Positions 13,301-27,307 of a stretch of 64,000 bases of DNA are shown piece after piece. The notes below the pieces were generated by a model, which saw only the letters and a program-made list of their open reading frames with translations, was not told where the DNA came from and did not search any database. The stretch is from Dermatophagoides farinae (lineage: Eukaryota; Arthropoda; Arachnida; Sarcoptiformes; Pyroglyphidae): NCBI RefSeq assembly GCF_024713945.1, contig NC_134678.1, positions 806,001 to 870,000 of the forward strand, in the 5' to 3' direction. Position 1 is the first letter of the stretch; each line of letters begins with the position of its first letter. The translations under genes were made by a program, and so were the position numbers.

Positions 13301-16300
13301 TGATCAATTTCAATCAGTTTTTGTACATAATGTTGATGATGAAACCGGTGAAGTAACTGTAATGGTCGACGAAGATATTGGTACATTGCAAGGTATTCAA
13401 GAATTGGGTTGTATATTTTTTGGCCAAAATTATCTAAAACAAAATGTGGAAGAATCAACACCAATTTTAGCCAAACTTTATTATACATTGTCTGCATTGA
13501 ATGATACGAATCAATTATCATCATCTTTAGCTGCATTGGGTAATTCTACTGGTAAATCTAGCAATGATGATGATGCCGTTTTTTGGAATAATTTTACAAC
13601 CAGAATGCTTGAAGTATATCTATTGGCCACTAAATCTGTGAATGCAAATGCCTGGTCAGCAATGATGGGACAAATGTCATATGTTTGGAAACGTAATCGT
13701 CTATTTGATCGAATTATTCTTGCATCTCGTGTTTTGCAATTGACAGCCAATTGTTTTACACCTGAACGTATTATGAATTCACCAATATGGTTCCATATTC
13801 AACGTAAAAATATAATTATTAATGAGATTGTCAATTTGGTTATGGATGAAATCAATCAGGCTGTCGAAAATGAAGCACTACGTGTTCAACAATTATCAAT
13901 GGGTTCACCAACGTTGCACGATTTTCTTCATAAAAATCTTCATCTTTTACCCGTTTTGATGGACTCGGTGTTCGATACATTGTTTCTTAATCTGCCACGT
14001 TTCGTCGAACATATGTTTCAATCATCGAATACATTTATGGCCAATTGGCCATGTAATCGATTCAGTCTTGTCGATCTATTAGCCATTCAAAATGAACAAC
14101 ATCGTGCTGAAATTTATGCAGTCGAAGATTTTCTATGCCGTCAATATCACATGAATGAAGGTGATTATGGCCGTATTATAGATGAATTAGTTGCTCCTGC
14201 TAACAATCAATCACGTGGTGCACCATTAATTCGTGTTCTGCAGAACAAATCAAATAATCTGAGTATGATTTATGAACATGTACCACCATTGGATTGGGTT
14301 GAAGCTGCTCACAGTGTATCGATGATTAAAGAATCTGCGGAAAAATTAATTTTTGCCGATAATAATTGGATTTGGTTTCCAGAGGTTGATGAACTTGATT
14401 CATCGATTCGTAATTCATTTGGTCGTGCACATATTGTATTTCAACAATTCTATAGTCAAGGAATGGCCGGTCTATTCACCTATGTTGGTGATATAATCAC
14501 ACCATTTGCTATACGTTACATGTCATTGAATGAAACATTTAGCCAGATCTGTGATTATGGTGTATCCGGTATACTTATGGCACCAGTTGTTAATGATAAA
14601 GAATGGCGTTGTTTTTTTGTATCCTCAAAATTTGCCAGCTATTCGTTACAACATTTGCTCGAATTACTCAATCAAGTAATGACCAATTTTCTTCATGATG
14701 ATCATAAATGTCAATTATTCGATATAGATGACAATATTAAATCATCGAACAACAATAGCCATAATCAGATTCTATTTCTAAGTGATCATATGGCTGAAAT
14801 TATAGAATTAGTCATGAATCAAATATTGCTTGGTGATATGAATCGATTATCAAATGCAACATCATTACAAGATATCATCTGTCATTCGAATCTAAATTTT
14901 AATATTTTCAGTGAACATCGAGCTTTATATCTGGATATTCGTAATGCTTTATGTGGACTACCTACACAATTTGCAAACTGTTTTCGTTTGACAATACCAC
15001 AAAAATGGATTGAAGCTTCTGATCATTTGAATTTTACCTGGTATACACAATCATTGGCTGAATTATCCAGTAAATCATCATTTGTTGATGCATATCGTAG
15101 TGTTTATCGTTTTCTAACATTATTTGGTCAATTTTCGCCACGTTTTATGAATCGATTATTATCCAGATTTCAATCAAATAATAATGGACAACAATTCGTT
15201 CAGGATGTATTGAAACGAATGAATCGTATGGAACAATTTCGTGGAAAACGATTTACTTATGTTATGCAATCAATTTCATTAGAGCTATATGGAATTTTAT
15301 TCACCAATGGTAAAGTTCCTCATGTACCTATTCATAATGAAGAAAAACGTGATCTTATGATGGCATTAATATATGCTCTTAATGAATTACCTGTTCGTTT
15401 ACGGCAACGATATAAATTGGGTGGTATTCATTTTCGACAAACAATCAACTTGAATAACAACAACAACAATGATGATGATGATGATGATGATACTCTTCTA
15501 CAAGTGGATTTATTGGATTCATTACTTGATTGGATTGATAGCCATCTGTTGACTGTTACAGAGATGGTGTTACAAACCATAACATTAGATCGTCAACGAT
15601 TAAATCGGCTATTTATCAATAAATTCGATACAGTATCTGTATGGCGTGCATTTTGTCGAGCACCAATTAGCCAATATTTTATTGTTGATAATGAAATTTC
15701 ACCATTGTCTCATAAAGCTAAAGATGAAATCTGTTCAATGGATTTTAATGCTGTTTATAATCAATGGTTTCGAAGAGCTCGACATTATCTAAGCAATTAT
15801 AGTAACCATGAATTAATCGGATTACTAATGACCGAAACAGGATCCACTATTGATCTGATACTAAACGATCCCATCTATAAAAATGATTTACTCAAAATGA
15901 ATGATTGGCAAGTAATTATGACCAAATTGAATCGATTAATGGATCATTCAGAAGATAATAATGGCTCAAATAATTATAATCATAAAATCCTATTATCGAT
16001 TGAAAATTTTCTTCATGAATTTTTATCACCAACTACAATAGAATCAATACATCGAATCATTGTCCACTTGAAATGTGGTTTGAATGCCGTTCCATTGCAA
16101 GGTTTAAATTGGGATATCATACCGAAAGTATATGCCAATAAAACAGATGTGATGGCTTTATATTCAACATTCAATTCAGCTTTCACATTGGCATCAGTTG
16201 GATTGAATACATTTTTAACACAATCCAAATTCTATAATCACATTCAGTTGTCTCTGAAATATGGTGGTCATCGTCGTGGTTTTTGTCATCTGGAAAATGA

Positions 16301-17756
16301 ACAAGAATTTCAAGAAGTTTTTGCTCTGGTTCCACAATCATCGGCTAATGAAATATTATTCGCTTTACGTAATCTACAAACATTGTTATGTGGTCAAGAA
16401 TCTGGACAATTCTGGAGAAATCTTAATCCCATTTCACAATGTTTATGGTCATCGATTCAATCAGCTGAAAGTTTTTCAAATGATTTACAAAAAATAGTTC
16501 AACATTTTCAATTAGCATTACAAAATCGTAAAATGGATCTGTATAATGATCGTGAATCAATTCCACCAATTCTAGACACAAAACAATGGAATCGTTTTTT
16601 TAAATGGTGGCAAGAAGAAATTGGTCCATATCCAAATAGTGGTCGTACTTTAACGATGATGAGAGCATTTCAATTGATTGATTCATTGGCCGATGGACAT
16701 GTTATATGGAAAGCATTCTATCGTCTTACGTTTTTAACATCGGAAATGTTTGCCTATAGTTTACGTGCATTACAATTAACTGATGCTATGTATCCAATGC
16801 AACCGGATATGAAATGGCAAACAAATCGTAACAATCGATTATCAATAAAAGTATCTTCACATCATCAATCACCTAAAAAATCATTATCATCATTACTTAC
16901 ATCAACTGTATCGAATCTAATATTTCCAGAAGTTAATCATTTCATTACATTCGCCACTTTTCGTCAGCTTCGATGGATACGCCATATTAGTCATTATTTT
17001 GCACAACATCCAGGCATCTTACATGATGAACTATGTCCAACATTGAATAATTTCAATAATCAACGTGATAACAATTCTTCGTCATCCTCGTCGGTGATTG
17101 TTGATGAAGATTTCAATGATTTATTATTACTTTTATGTCATAATCATCCATCCGATTGGATCTATAGTCTTACGTTTAAATCGAATCTATTCAATATTAA
17201 AGCATCGCCAAGACCAAAATTTATTTCACATCGTAAAATACGTGAAAGAATTGGCAAACTAACACAAGTGCTTGCTCGTATGCTTGATTATAATAGTGAT
17301 AAAAATAATCAAAAATTGGATCATGTTATCAGATTTTTGAAACTCAAACAATTGGAATCAATTGAAAATGTAGCCGGTACTGGTGATATATTGATCGAAA
17401 CAATGTTAGCCACCAGTCATCAGAATAATCGAACTGCCATTACGTTTAAAGAATTGTTACGAACAAGTTGGCATTCTGTACCCACATTATTGGATGCTGT
17501 TGATCAATACATCTGTAGCTATAAACAAATGGATCAACCGAAAAATAATCAAACAATCGATGATACGATGGATATAGAATTTCGATATCAACCAAAAGCA
17601 CCAGATATGAAAGTGGTCATGTGTGAAATGCCTGGTTGGAATTTTGATCAAGCATATACTTATCTATCGAAACATTTTGATTTGAAAAATATGTTGGCTG
17701 TGTTTGCTGCATCATCTGATGTTGTTGTTGTTGCAAACGATTCTCATAATCGATTG

Positions 17757-17792
<36 letters not shown>

Positions 17793-20700
17793 ACATCGAA
17801 ATGTCGTACACAATGTGTCACACCACTTCGTTTTCTATCTCGTTGGATCGATGTTGGCCAGGATATATTCCGACAAATGTATAGTAGCTCATTTTGGTCG
17901 GAATTAAAATCTTGTCGTAAACGTCGTCTTATTTCATTATTAGCATCGACAAAATCTTCCAATACATTCCTATTGAGGCATTCATTAAGATATGTACGTT
18001 TTATGAACAAACTATTGACAACGATCGATAAGTTTTCCCATGAAAATAAGGGCGTTTCATGGAATAATGTTCGACAGCTATGGCAAACATTTAGTTTTTT
18101 CATTTTGAATCAAGTACCAGCATATGTTCCAATCACTGATATTGTACGTGATGATGTTAATCTACCGGAATATCTGAATGCAACTCTTGATCGAATATCG
18201 ACATTATCACGTTCAAGAGCTAAACAGGCCATCCGTTTATTGACCGATTCAATGTTGGATGTGAATGCAATTTCATGGCATAATTTCAGTAATATTGCTC
18301 TCAAAGAAATGATCTGCAAACAAAAAGAATCAGTAAAATTTTTGGATTCAAAAAATCATTATTTACCCATTATTGTTAAATTATCGGCAAATCAAACAAC
18401 ACAATCGAATATTGATACTTCTGAACAGGAATCTTTGTATGATACATTGTGTCATAATAACAATCATCTGATGCCAATTATTGATTCTTTAATGGCTATC
18501 ATTGATCATGATTCAGTTACAAATCGTTTGTCACGATTACAACGAACAGAATTGGCTCGTTCTAATTGGATCAATGATGTATTGATACCGGAATTGACTG
18601 AAATGTGGACGTCTGGTTTACTGTTTGAAATTGGCAATAAAATGGGCATTATACATCAGCAAACAGATCCATCAAAATCGGAAAGCTCTAGCCAAAAAGG
18701 AATTAATCACTTGTTGATATCATTTGTATCGATGACAAGAGCACGAAATTTCAATACACTTTATGATACAATCAAACAGGCGGTTGAAAAATTATCACCA
18801 AAATTTCATCAAGGTGCCATTGTTGATTCATTGAATCGTATATTGGATGGTCTTCAAAGTCTTCGGCAACTAGCTGAACATGGTCTTTTTCAGATTAAAT
18901 ATCAAATTTCTGATTTATTGGTCAATGCTGATAATGTCAAAATATTTTTAGAGAAAAATCTGGCCATCAATCGATCTTGGGTAGAACAAATAATGAACGC
19001 ATCGATTGATTTAAGTGAATTTATTCAGATGTCTGCACGAGTTCGATTTGATTCCAGCGCCTTCTGTAATCAAACATTATTGTATGATGAATTAAAATTA
19101 CAATTGCCAGATGTTGATAGTGATGACATAGAAGCAGCAGCAGCAGCGGTTCCTAATGGTCAATTAGTCACCAATGTTCTTTGTACACTGAGCGTGACTG
19201 AAGATTTCAAATTCAATAATCAAATCCTCAATCAATTGGTCATACGTCGATTAACATTCAATATTGTCAATCTAATACAAAATAGTTTATTGAAAAAAGC
19301 TAAAATCGATAGTGATCAAATACCGAAAGCATTGAATGCCATAAAAGCTTCATCTGAAGCAATGCCCTATGTTAAATCATATATTAAAAATATGACCATG
19401 TCATTCGATCATCTGGATGAATCGATCACCAGTACAAGCCTGCATAATCTAAGCCTATCGTATGCATCGGATTTGATTGGAAAAATTGTCTGTGGTGGTT
19501 CGAATCCATCATTGAATCGTGAGATTAAATTACTCAAAGTTAAAGTACAACAACCAAAAATTTTATCAGCAAATGAACGAAATGCTTTCAGTTCAGATTT
19601 TTGTCTCGATGGTTATAGACAAATTATGCAAATTCAAGGCGGACCTGTCATATGGAATTTCCTAAAACCAATATTAGTGGGTAAAATTTTATACACACCA
19701 AAAGCACCGATTACCGACATGATAATGGTTCAAATGAATTCAACATTAAAATTTATGCCACGAATGGTTGAAATGCTTCATGCATGGGCACAAACATTAT
19801 CCAATTTGGAAAGTTTTTATCATCAATCCGATGTTAATAATCGTATGAATCATGTGAAACATTTAATCCAATCGGTTTTCATCAATGGAGAAGCTGATGG
19901 TCTTTTCAACGATTTCGATACATTCGATTTGATTGAAAAATTAATAAAATCTGGCAATATATTGGCCATTGTCAAATTGATTGGCCAAGTTGCCAATTGT
20001 GCTTCATTTGATCGTTTTGTCGGTGTAAATGATGAAATTGAATTGGAAGAAATGGCTAGAAATCTAACTCGATCACATCAATTTATAGCTGGTATTGTGT
20101 TTGCTGGAAAACAGCATGATTATTTAAACAAACATACATTGCCCAATAATATTGAATATAAAATACGAATTGATATTGATTTTGTACCATCAACAAAAGC
20201 ATTGAAAAGTCGTATATGGGAACCAGGTCCACGTGATCATTATCTTGATGATATGCAATATTTACATGGTTTTGTTCAAATTCAAGAAATGATTGATCGT
20301 TCAATAATGGCATTGTTAACAAATCAAACCAATCATCAACGGCGATTACCTATCGATCCAGAAGTACATCTTCAACAACAACCATATCTATGTTATGGTA
20401 GTGATAAATATGGAAATTATATACGATCATTAGCTCCATTAATTACAACAATGGCATGGATATTTTTGATTGCCTATCTGATTCGTGAACATGTTTTGGA
20501 ACGAGAATTACATCTGGAAGAAGTAATGCGTGTTATGGGTTTAAAATCAGGTGTTGCATGGCTTACCTGGTTTTTATTGGGAATATCGATTATGGCATTT
20601 GCAACAATATGTGCAATATTACTTCTTTTTGTTGGCCAATTAATACCGGCTTCTGATCCGATACTTCTTTTCCTGTTTTTTATGGTATTCAATGTATCAT

Positions 20701-23700
20701 TGTTAATGTTTTGCTATATGATTAGTTCATTTTTTCGTACTGCTACAATTGCAGCATTATCCGGTATTGTCGCATATTTGGCTTCATTCCTACCGTTTAT
20801 GGTAGCCATAACATTAGAGAATGAAATGAGTTTTACACAGAAAATTTTCACCTGTCTATCGATGTCGACATCATTTTGTTTCGGTATGATGTATATGACA
20901 AGATTTGAAGTTCAAGGTGTCGGTATGCAATGGAACAATCTTTGGCATAGTCCAATGCAAGGTGATACTATGAATGTTGGTACAGCTATTATTATGATGG
21001 CCATCGATTCTGTAATCTATTTTATAGTGGCATGGTACATTTCACATGTACATCCACCTGGCAATAATGCACGAAGATATCCAGCTTTATTTTTTCTTTC
21101 GTTTTCATATTGGAAAAATGATTTCTTACGTGCATTTGGCTTCGGTGAAGACCAGAATTCATCATCACCATTACGTGTCAATCAAATGAATCATCATCAA
21201 GATTCATTATCATATAGTATGGATAGATATGAAGATTGTCATAATAATGATCGACTAGGTGATAAGATAAACGATGTAGATAATACTTCAATCACATTGG
21301 AAAATGATGATGCATTTAATATTGTCGATCCTGAAGAATGGAAATCATTGAGTAGTAAAACATTTTTTAATTTTCATCATGATGATAATACCATGATTGC
21401 TGATGGTACATTGAAAACTGTATCGGGTACGTTGAAGAAAGCCATTCATCATCATATGGATTGTACAACGTTAACACGAAAAGCCAGTCAACAATCAACT
21501 CATTCATCAACGACAGCATCCACAATAAGTCAGAATCCATTAGGCATGGAAATCAATGGACTTTATGTTATCTACAATGAACGAAGTAATAGTTTAAAAC
21601 ATATGGCTGTATCAAATTTGAATCTTAATTTGAAAGAAGGTCAAATAACTACAATATTGGGAAGAAATGGAGCTGGAAAAACTACCACAATTAATGTACT
21701 TACCGGTCAAATGCCACCAACATCAGGTACTGTCACAATATATGGTTATCGAATACCGGATGATTTTAGCCATGCTAGACGTTTACTTGGATATTGTCCA
21801 CAATATAATACATTATTTGATGATTTGACCGTTCGGGAACATTTATTATTTTTTGCTGAACTGAAAGGTTTGCTTCAGGATTCAAAAACCATCGAGCATG
21901 ATGTGAATGAAATCCTACACAATATGGGTTTATGGAATCTACAACATCAAATGGCCAAACATTTATCCGGTGGCCTAAAACGTAGACTTTGTGTTGCATT
22001 GGCTTTCGTTGGTGGTAGTAAACTAATCATTTTGGATGAACCAACTGCCAGTGTTGATCCTGTAGCAAGACGAAGAATTTGGGATTTAATTGTTCAACAG
22101 AAACGATCACGTACAATTTTACTTACCACACATCATATGGATGAAGCAGATATTCTATCGGATGAAGTGGCCGTCATTTATCGTGGCAAATTATTATGTA
22201 TTGGTTCACCATTATTACTTAAATCTAAATATGGATGTGGTTATCGATTAACGGTTTCTAGACAAGGTGGTCTACTGGATTGTGATTCAATTGCAAATCT
22301 AAATCATATCGAACATAATGAAGAAGAAGAATCAAATGTAAATAGTTTTGATAGCCGCGTAACAATTCGTCCAAGGAGTGAAGTAGAAAAATTGATGGCA
22401 TTCACCAAATGTCTTATACCGAATGCTTCATTTGTTGAAGATAACAATGGTCAGGTTATTCTTTCATTGCCACATTTAGATGACCATAGTATAGCACATG
22501 ATTATGCTACATTTTTTCGTTGTCTTGATTCAAACATACGTACACTTGGATTTGGAAGTTATGGAGTTACCAGTACGACGTTAGAAGAAGTATTTCTTAC
22601 ACTTTGTAGTCTTGAAGAATTAAACATGCCAGTAGATGAGGCAAAATTGGCTGTAGCACGTCGACTAAGTCACCAGGCTACGGGCAGCGGATCCTACAGT
22701 AGCCGGAATACCGATGATCCAATCCAATGTTCAAATACCAGACGACCTGATATTCAAATAGATACAGGTATCCGATTAAAATCTCGACAATTATATGCAT
22801 TATTTAAGAAACGATTCCTGCATATGATACGTGATTGGAAACTATTGTTCTGTACACTGTTTTTACCTTGTTTATTCATTGCTTTCGCCATGGCCATGAC
22901 ATTGATCAAACCATCGTTTGCTCCAGATCCAGCATTGCCATTAGTACCACACATATATGGCTCTTCGACCGTATCATTTTTGCATAATCATCCTAGACAT
23001 GGTAATTTCACTGAAAAATTTCATATGATTGAGAAAGAATTAATCGAATCAAATGATAATGAGCAATCAGTTGTTGATTGTATGCGACCACGAGATAGAT
23101 GGCGTACAGCTAAATGTCCTATTATGAAAAATAAATTTGAATCACCATTGCCTTTACATCTGATTACATTGAAAGGCGCTGCTTGGCATCGTAATTCAAG
23201 ATCATCATGTAAATGTCCAGATTGTTTTCATGATATTCATACAATGTCACATTTTATACCAATGCCACAACAAAGCTCTTATGGTTGGATCTATAACCTC
23301 AGCAGATTGATTGATATTAATCAATTTTTATTGCGAACACAACCCGAATTTATGGATCGTCGTTGGGGTGGTTGGAGTTTTCGTTCACTGCGATCACAAC
23401 ATCAAAAAACAACAATGTCTAAAAGACGAATTATTAAAGTTTGGTATGATAATAATGGATTTCATGCTATGCCTTCCTATTTGAATGCCATCAACAATGC
23501 AGTGCTTCGTGCCAATTTAAAAGCTTTGGGTCAAACGAATAGTTCATATCGGATAACCACGTATTCACATCCATTACATGTACGATCAAATCAATTGGGT
23601 GATCAATCGGTTATGCAACAGGCAGGTGATGCAGGTATTGCCATCATTATATTGGTTGGATTCATTTTCATACCAACCAGTTTTGTATTCTACATTGTAC

Positions 23701-26585
23701 GTGAAAGAATTTGTGAAGAGAAACATTTGCAGAAAACTTTTGGCGTTGGTCCAATACTGTATTGGTTATCTAGCTTATTCTGGGATCTAACCATATTGAT
23801 TATTGCTATCGGATTTGCATCTGCAATTATTGGTTTCTTTCGTTTACCGATCTATATGTCACGTTTGAATTTACCGGCCATCCTAATGCTTTTATTCTTT
23901 TTCGGTTGGGCTATGATCAATCTAGTTTATTTGATGGAAAAATGTTTCAATGAACCAAGCATTGCATTCATGGGTATCTATTGTCTTTCGTTATTCATTG
24001 GCATACATACGATGGTCATGCGATTGATGATTGATGTTTTTAAATTAATTGAAATCACACCCACTATATATCAATGGTTCGAGAAGATTGCAATATTTTT
24101 ACCACCATATCTATTACTTAGCGGTATTGTTGATGTTCATCGTAATCAATTATTTGCTGATATTTTTAGCCTGTTTGATCAGGATACCTATGTGAATCCA
24201 TTTTCATTTGAATTGTTGGGACGTCATTACACTATTTTTGCTGTACAAGGCTTGCTGTTTTTCATCATCAATTTAGCCATTGAATGTGATCTCATTTGTA
24301 AGCTTAGTGCCATATTCAAATTGAATCATCGTCGATCATTGCCTAGCGGGCTAGGCCATCGTTCAGATGATCAAAATGAAGACAGTGATGTTGCCGATGA
24401 AAGACGTCGTGTTCATATGGCATTTGGCCTTCCAGTACCTGTACAAAATTTTTCTTCTAATTCACCAGATTCCAGTCGAAAAGTTTCATCGGATTGTCAA
24501 TCAACAACAAGTTCCATTTCGAGCAACAGTATGACTTCACCAAGTTCCGATATACTTCGAGTATTTAATGTGACCAAATTGTTTGAAAATATGTTCGGAT
24601 ATCGTAGTGCTGTGAACAATATAACTTTCTCTGTGCCTAGAGGTGAATGTTTTGGATTATTGGGAGTGAATGGTGCAGGTAAAACTACATTGTTCCGTAT
24701 AATAACCGGACAGGTAAAAGCTACGACCGGAGAAACAATGTTTAATGGCCGAAACATACGTGAAGCATTGGCCAATAATTATCATAATGAATCTATTGGA
24801 TACTGTCCACAAGCTGATGCATTGGACGGTTTTCTTACACCGGTAGAACATTTAACAATATATGCACATCTTAGAGGAATACCAAGGCATCAAGTTTCAA
24901 AGGTAATTTTATCAAAATTCATTTTCATCGTCATGTCGTCTTACTAATTATTTTATTGTTTACATAGTTTGTGAAAGAATCGATTGATAAATTTCAATTA
25001 CAAATGCATTCAACAATGCCCGTTCAAGCATTAAGTCGTGGAAATCGACGAAAACTTTGTCTAGCTATTGCTATGATAGGCCGACCACAATTGATTTTGT
25101 TGGTAAATTTTTTCCTTGTATCTTTTACATCAATTTTCTAAATATTTTCTGATTTAACAGGATGAACCAACCAGTGGTCTTGATCCGCAAAGTCGTCGAC
25201 ATGTATGCCAGAATATTCAGGATGCTATACGTGATCGTCGTTCAATACTGCTTACATCGCATAGTATGGAAGAATGTGATATACTATGTTCACGTTTGGC
25301 CATCATGGTTAATGGTCGATTTAAATGTATTGGTAGTCCTCAATACCTCAAACACAAGTGAGTATTGCATTAATATTGAAAATTACATAATATCATTGTA
25401 AACTGTTTATATTCCATGATCTTATTTTAGATTCGGTACCGGTTACATCATTACGCTTAGATTATCAGAAATAAAGGCCAATTTTAATGAAGCCATTGAA
25501 TATATCCATGAGAATTTTCCTCAATCAATTCTCAGGGTAATAATCATCATCATCATGGATTTGATTTAAATAAATTAACTTTTTTTTTATTCAATTCAAC
25601 AATCAGGCTCATCATCATACAATGTTGGAATTTAATTTGCCCACGAACGAAATACTCTTGTCGACCATATTCCAGGTGTTACAAAGTGCCCAATCATTAT
25701 TGTCATTACAGGACTATTCGGTCAGTCAGACAACTCTTGATCAGGTAAACATTTATTCGGTCCTATTTTTTGCTTTGGTTTTTTGACTCTTTTTTCCAAC
25801 AATTTAACCAGGTGTTTGTCACATTTGCCAGCCAACAAGTAAACGATTTCGATGGCCAAGGGGATGGATCCAATGATAAAACTATGACAAATAACAAAAA
25901 TGACGAACAAGATTGTCCAAATTCGAAACGTTCTTCGTTTTTAATGGCACATGATGCTAGACATCAGATTAAACGGCATGCATCAATGTTGGTATCATTG
26001 TGTCGGGAATCGCCTTGTACTAAATCGACAGCCGCATGCAATAACAATAATATTAATCATCAAACAATGAAAGCTTCCATTCCATGGCAATCACAGCATC
26101 GACATGCATCTCTTGGTGCTGATCGAAGAAATTCGCCTTTGGCATCCAAAGTTCTACACAGGCGTCAATCGATTGAACACCAACAGCGAATTAAATCAAA
26201 ATCTCCAACCTCAAAGATATTGGACACGGTTGATTTGAATGCACATTCTATCAAGACAAATTTTATAATGAATGGAAAAAACAAATTAATGGTCAATAGA
26301 TTAGTCCATAGACATAGTTTTCGAGATTCCATGCCATCTATCATTTGGAGGGATCATCATTATCATCGCTATCATCATAGGCAACCACCTACAATTCCTA
26401 CAATTCACAATGGCAATAGTCATCTCTATCCAAGTCTAATGTATGAAACGCCTATATCAGCTTGTCGATATTGTACGAATTCAACGCACAATCATTATCA
26501 ACCACATCATCATCATCATCATCATCGGCAACAGCAAGTGACCAAAAATAAATCTAGACATCGACAAATGAAGCCATCAATCTGA
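10321..26585 (+). CDS. Giant full-length ABCA transporter, ABCA12/ABCA13-type
   Basis: Predicted lipid-moving ABC subfamily A transporter. Ten exons: 10321-10386, 10477-10570, 10704-10833, 11594-11903, 11967-24902, 24968-25102, 25161-25357, 25431-25536, 25607-25744 and 25812-26585. All junctions are GT-AG and keep frame, giving about 4,961 residues (human ABCA13 about 5,058). Order: first membrane helix (residues 23-45), an enormous first extracellular domain to about residue 3010, membrane helices about 3020-3250, NBD1 with Walker [10 protein letters not shown] near 3432, LSGGLKRRL and [13 protein letters not shown], a second extracellular loop with clustered Cys, membrane helices about 4087-4290, and NBD2 with Walker [10 protein letters not shown] near 4433. 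The NBD2 signature reads LSRGNRRKL rather than SGG. A disordered His/Arg/Ser tail ends the protein. The opening [11 protein letters not shown] is ABCA-like. Exon 5 alone is 12,936 nt. The subfamily is secure; ABCA13 orthology rests mainly on size. Confidence 0.93.
10834..11593 (+). other. Largest intron of the ABCA gene
   Basis: 760-bp intron between exons 3 and 4, ten times the size of the gene's other introns. It holds T-rich tracts, CAT repeats near 11330 and 11410, and no open frame of note. A long early intron is a common place for enhancers, but nothing specific is visible. Confidence 0.5.
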
Positions 26586-26750
26586 TTTTTTTTCCCCATA
26601 GATTTACATGTTTTTGTTATTTGTACAATTGCAATTCATCATTATATAACTTTCAATTTCTTTTTATTAAATATGGTTTTCGTTGAATCGGTTCAATTGA
26701 TTAAAATCTAACTATATTCAATTTGATTGTGTGGTTCAATGATTTTATTT

Positions 26751-27208
26751 TTATAAAAAGGATAATACAGAAAATAATAAAACTTTCAATATGGATACAG
26801 AGATTAACATTATACATTCAAACATTAAAAGATATTGTTGCCATAACAATGAATAGACAATGTTTAGCATTAAATTAAGGGCATACAGCAGCGGTATCGA
26901 TAAATGTCTATGTCGAAGTAATGCCAATAAATTGAATTCGGTTATCAGGATTGAAACGAATAACAACATCTCCAGCCAAAATATCAATGTACGATAGGTG
27001 AATACAGATGCTAGAAATAGTATAGAAAATGAAATGCAAAAAAAGAAATTAATAATTTGAGAAATATAAACTTTAAGGTTAACTGACCTTTATAGGAAAA
27101 AATGATTGATTGAACAATCCCGTGAAATAATGTTAAAATCAGAATGAAATTGATCGACGATTTAGTTATGATTGTCATCTTGGAGTTTCTTTGAAAAGTA
27201 GGCACCAT
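26751..27208 (-). CDS. Small four-helix membrane protein, TMEM17/TMEM216-like
   Basis: Two exons, 27208-27088 and 27010-26751, with a 77-bp GT-AG intron, encode about 126 residues that are almost wholly hydrophobic. Likely helices are INFILILTLFHGIVQSIIF, FWLEMLLFVSILITEF, a segment from LLYALNLMLNIVYSLL, and a last one from CIMLISVSILKVLLF. The pattern YSLLWQQYLLMFECIM near the end resembles the Tyr/Leu/Gln/Tyr/Glu/Ile-Met pattern of TMEM216 in the transmembrane-17 family of ciliary transition-zone proteins. That match is from memory and is weak. An in-frame ATG at 27259 would add 17 residues. The gene starts only about 100 bp after the EIPR1 stop on the same strand, with no AATAAA between, so the two may share a transcript. 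It could also be an unrelated small membrane protein. Confidence 0.6.
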
Positions 27209-27307
27209 TTTGTTTCTTGAATAATAAGATTTTCTATACTCGAATAAAATGATGACCATAAACAATTCAAACGACAATCACCATGGTAACCAAAAAAATG
27301 TGTTTGG

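Noticed and set aside
17617-18103. Antisense frames inside the large ABCA exon, with Met or Asp runs
   Set aside because: Opposite-strand shadows of the serine-coding CAT repeat in the ABCA frame.
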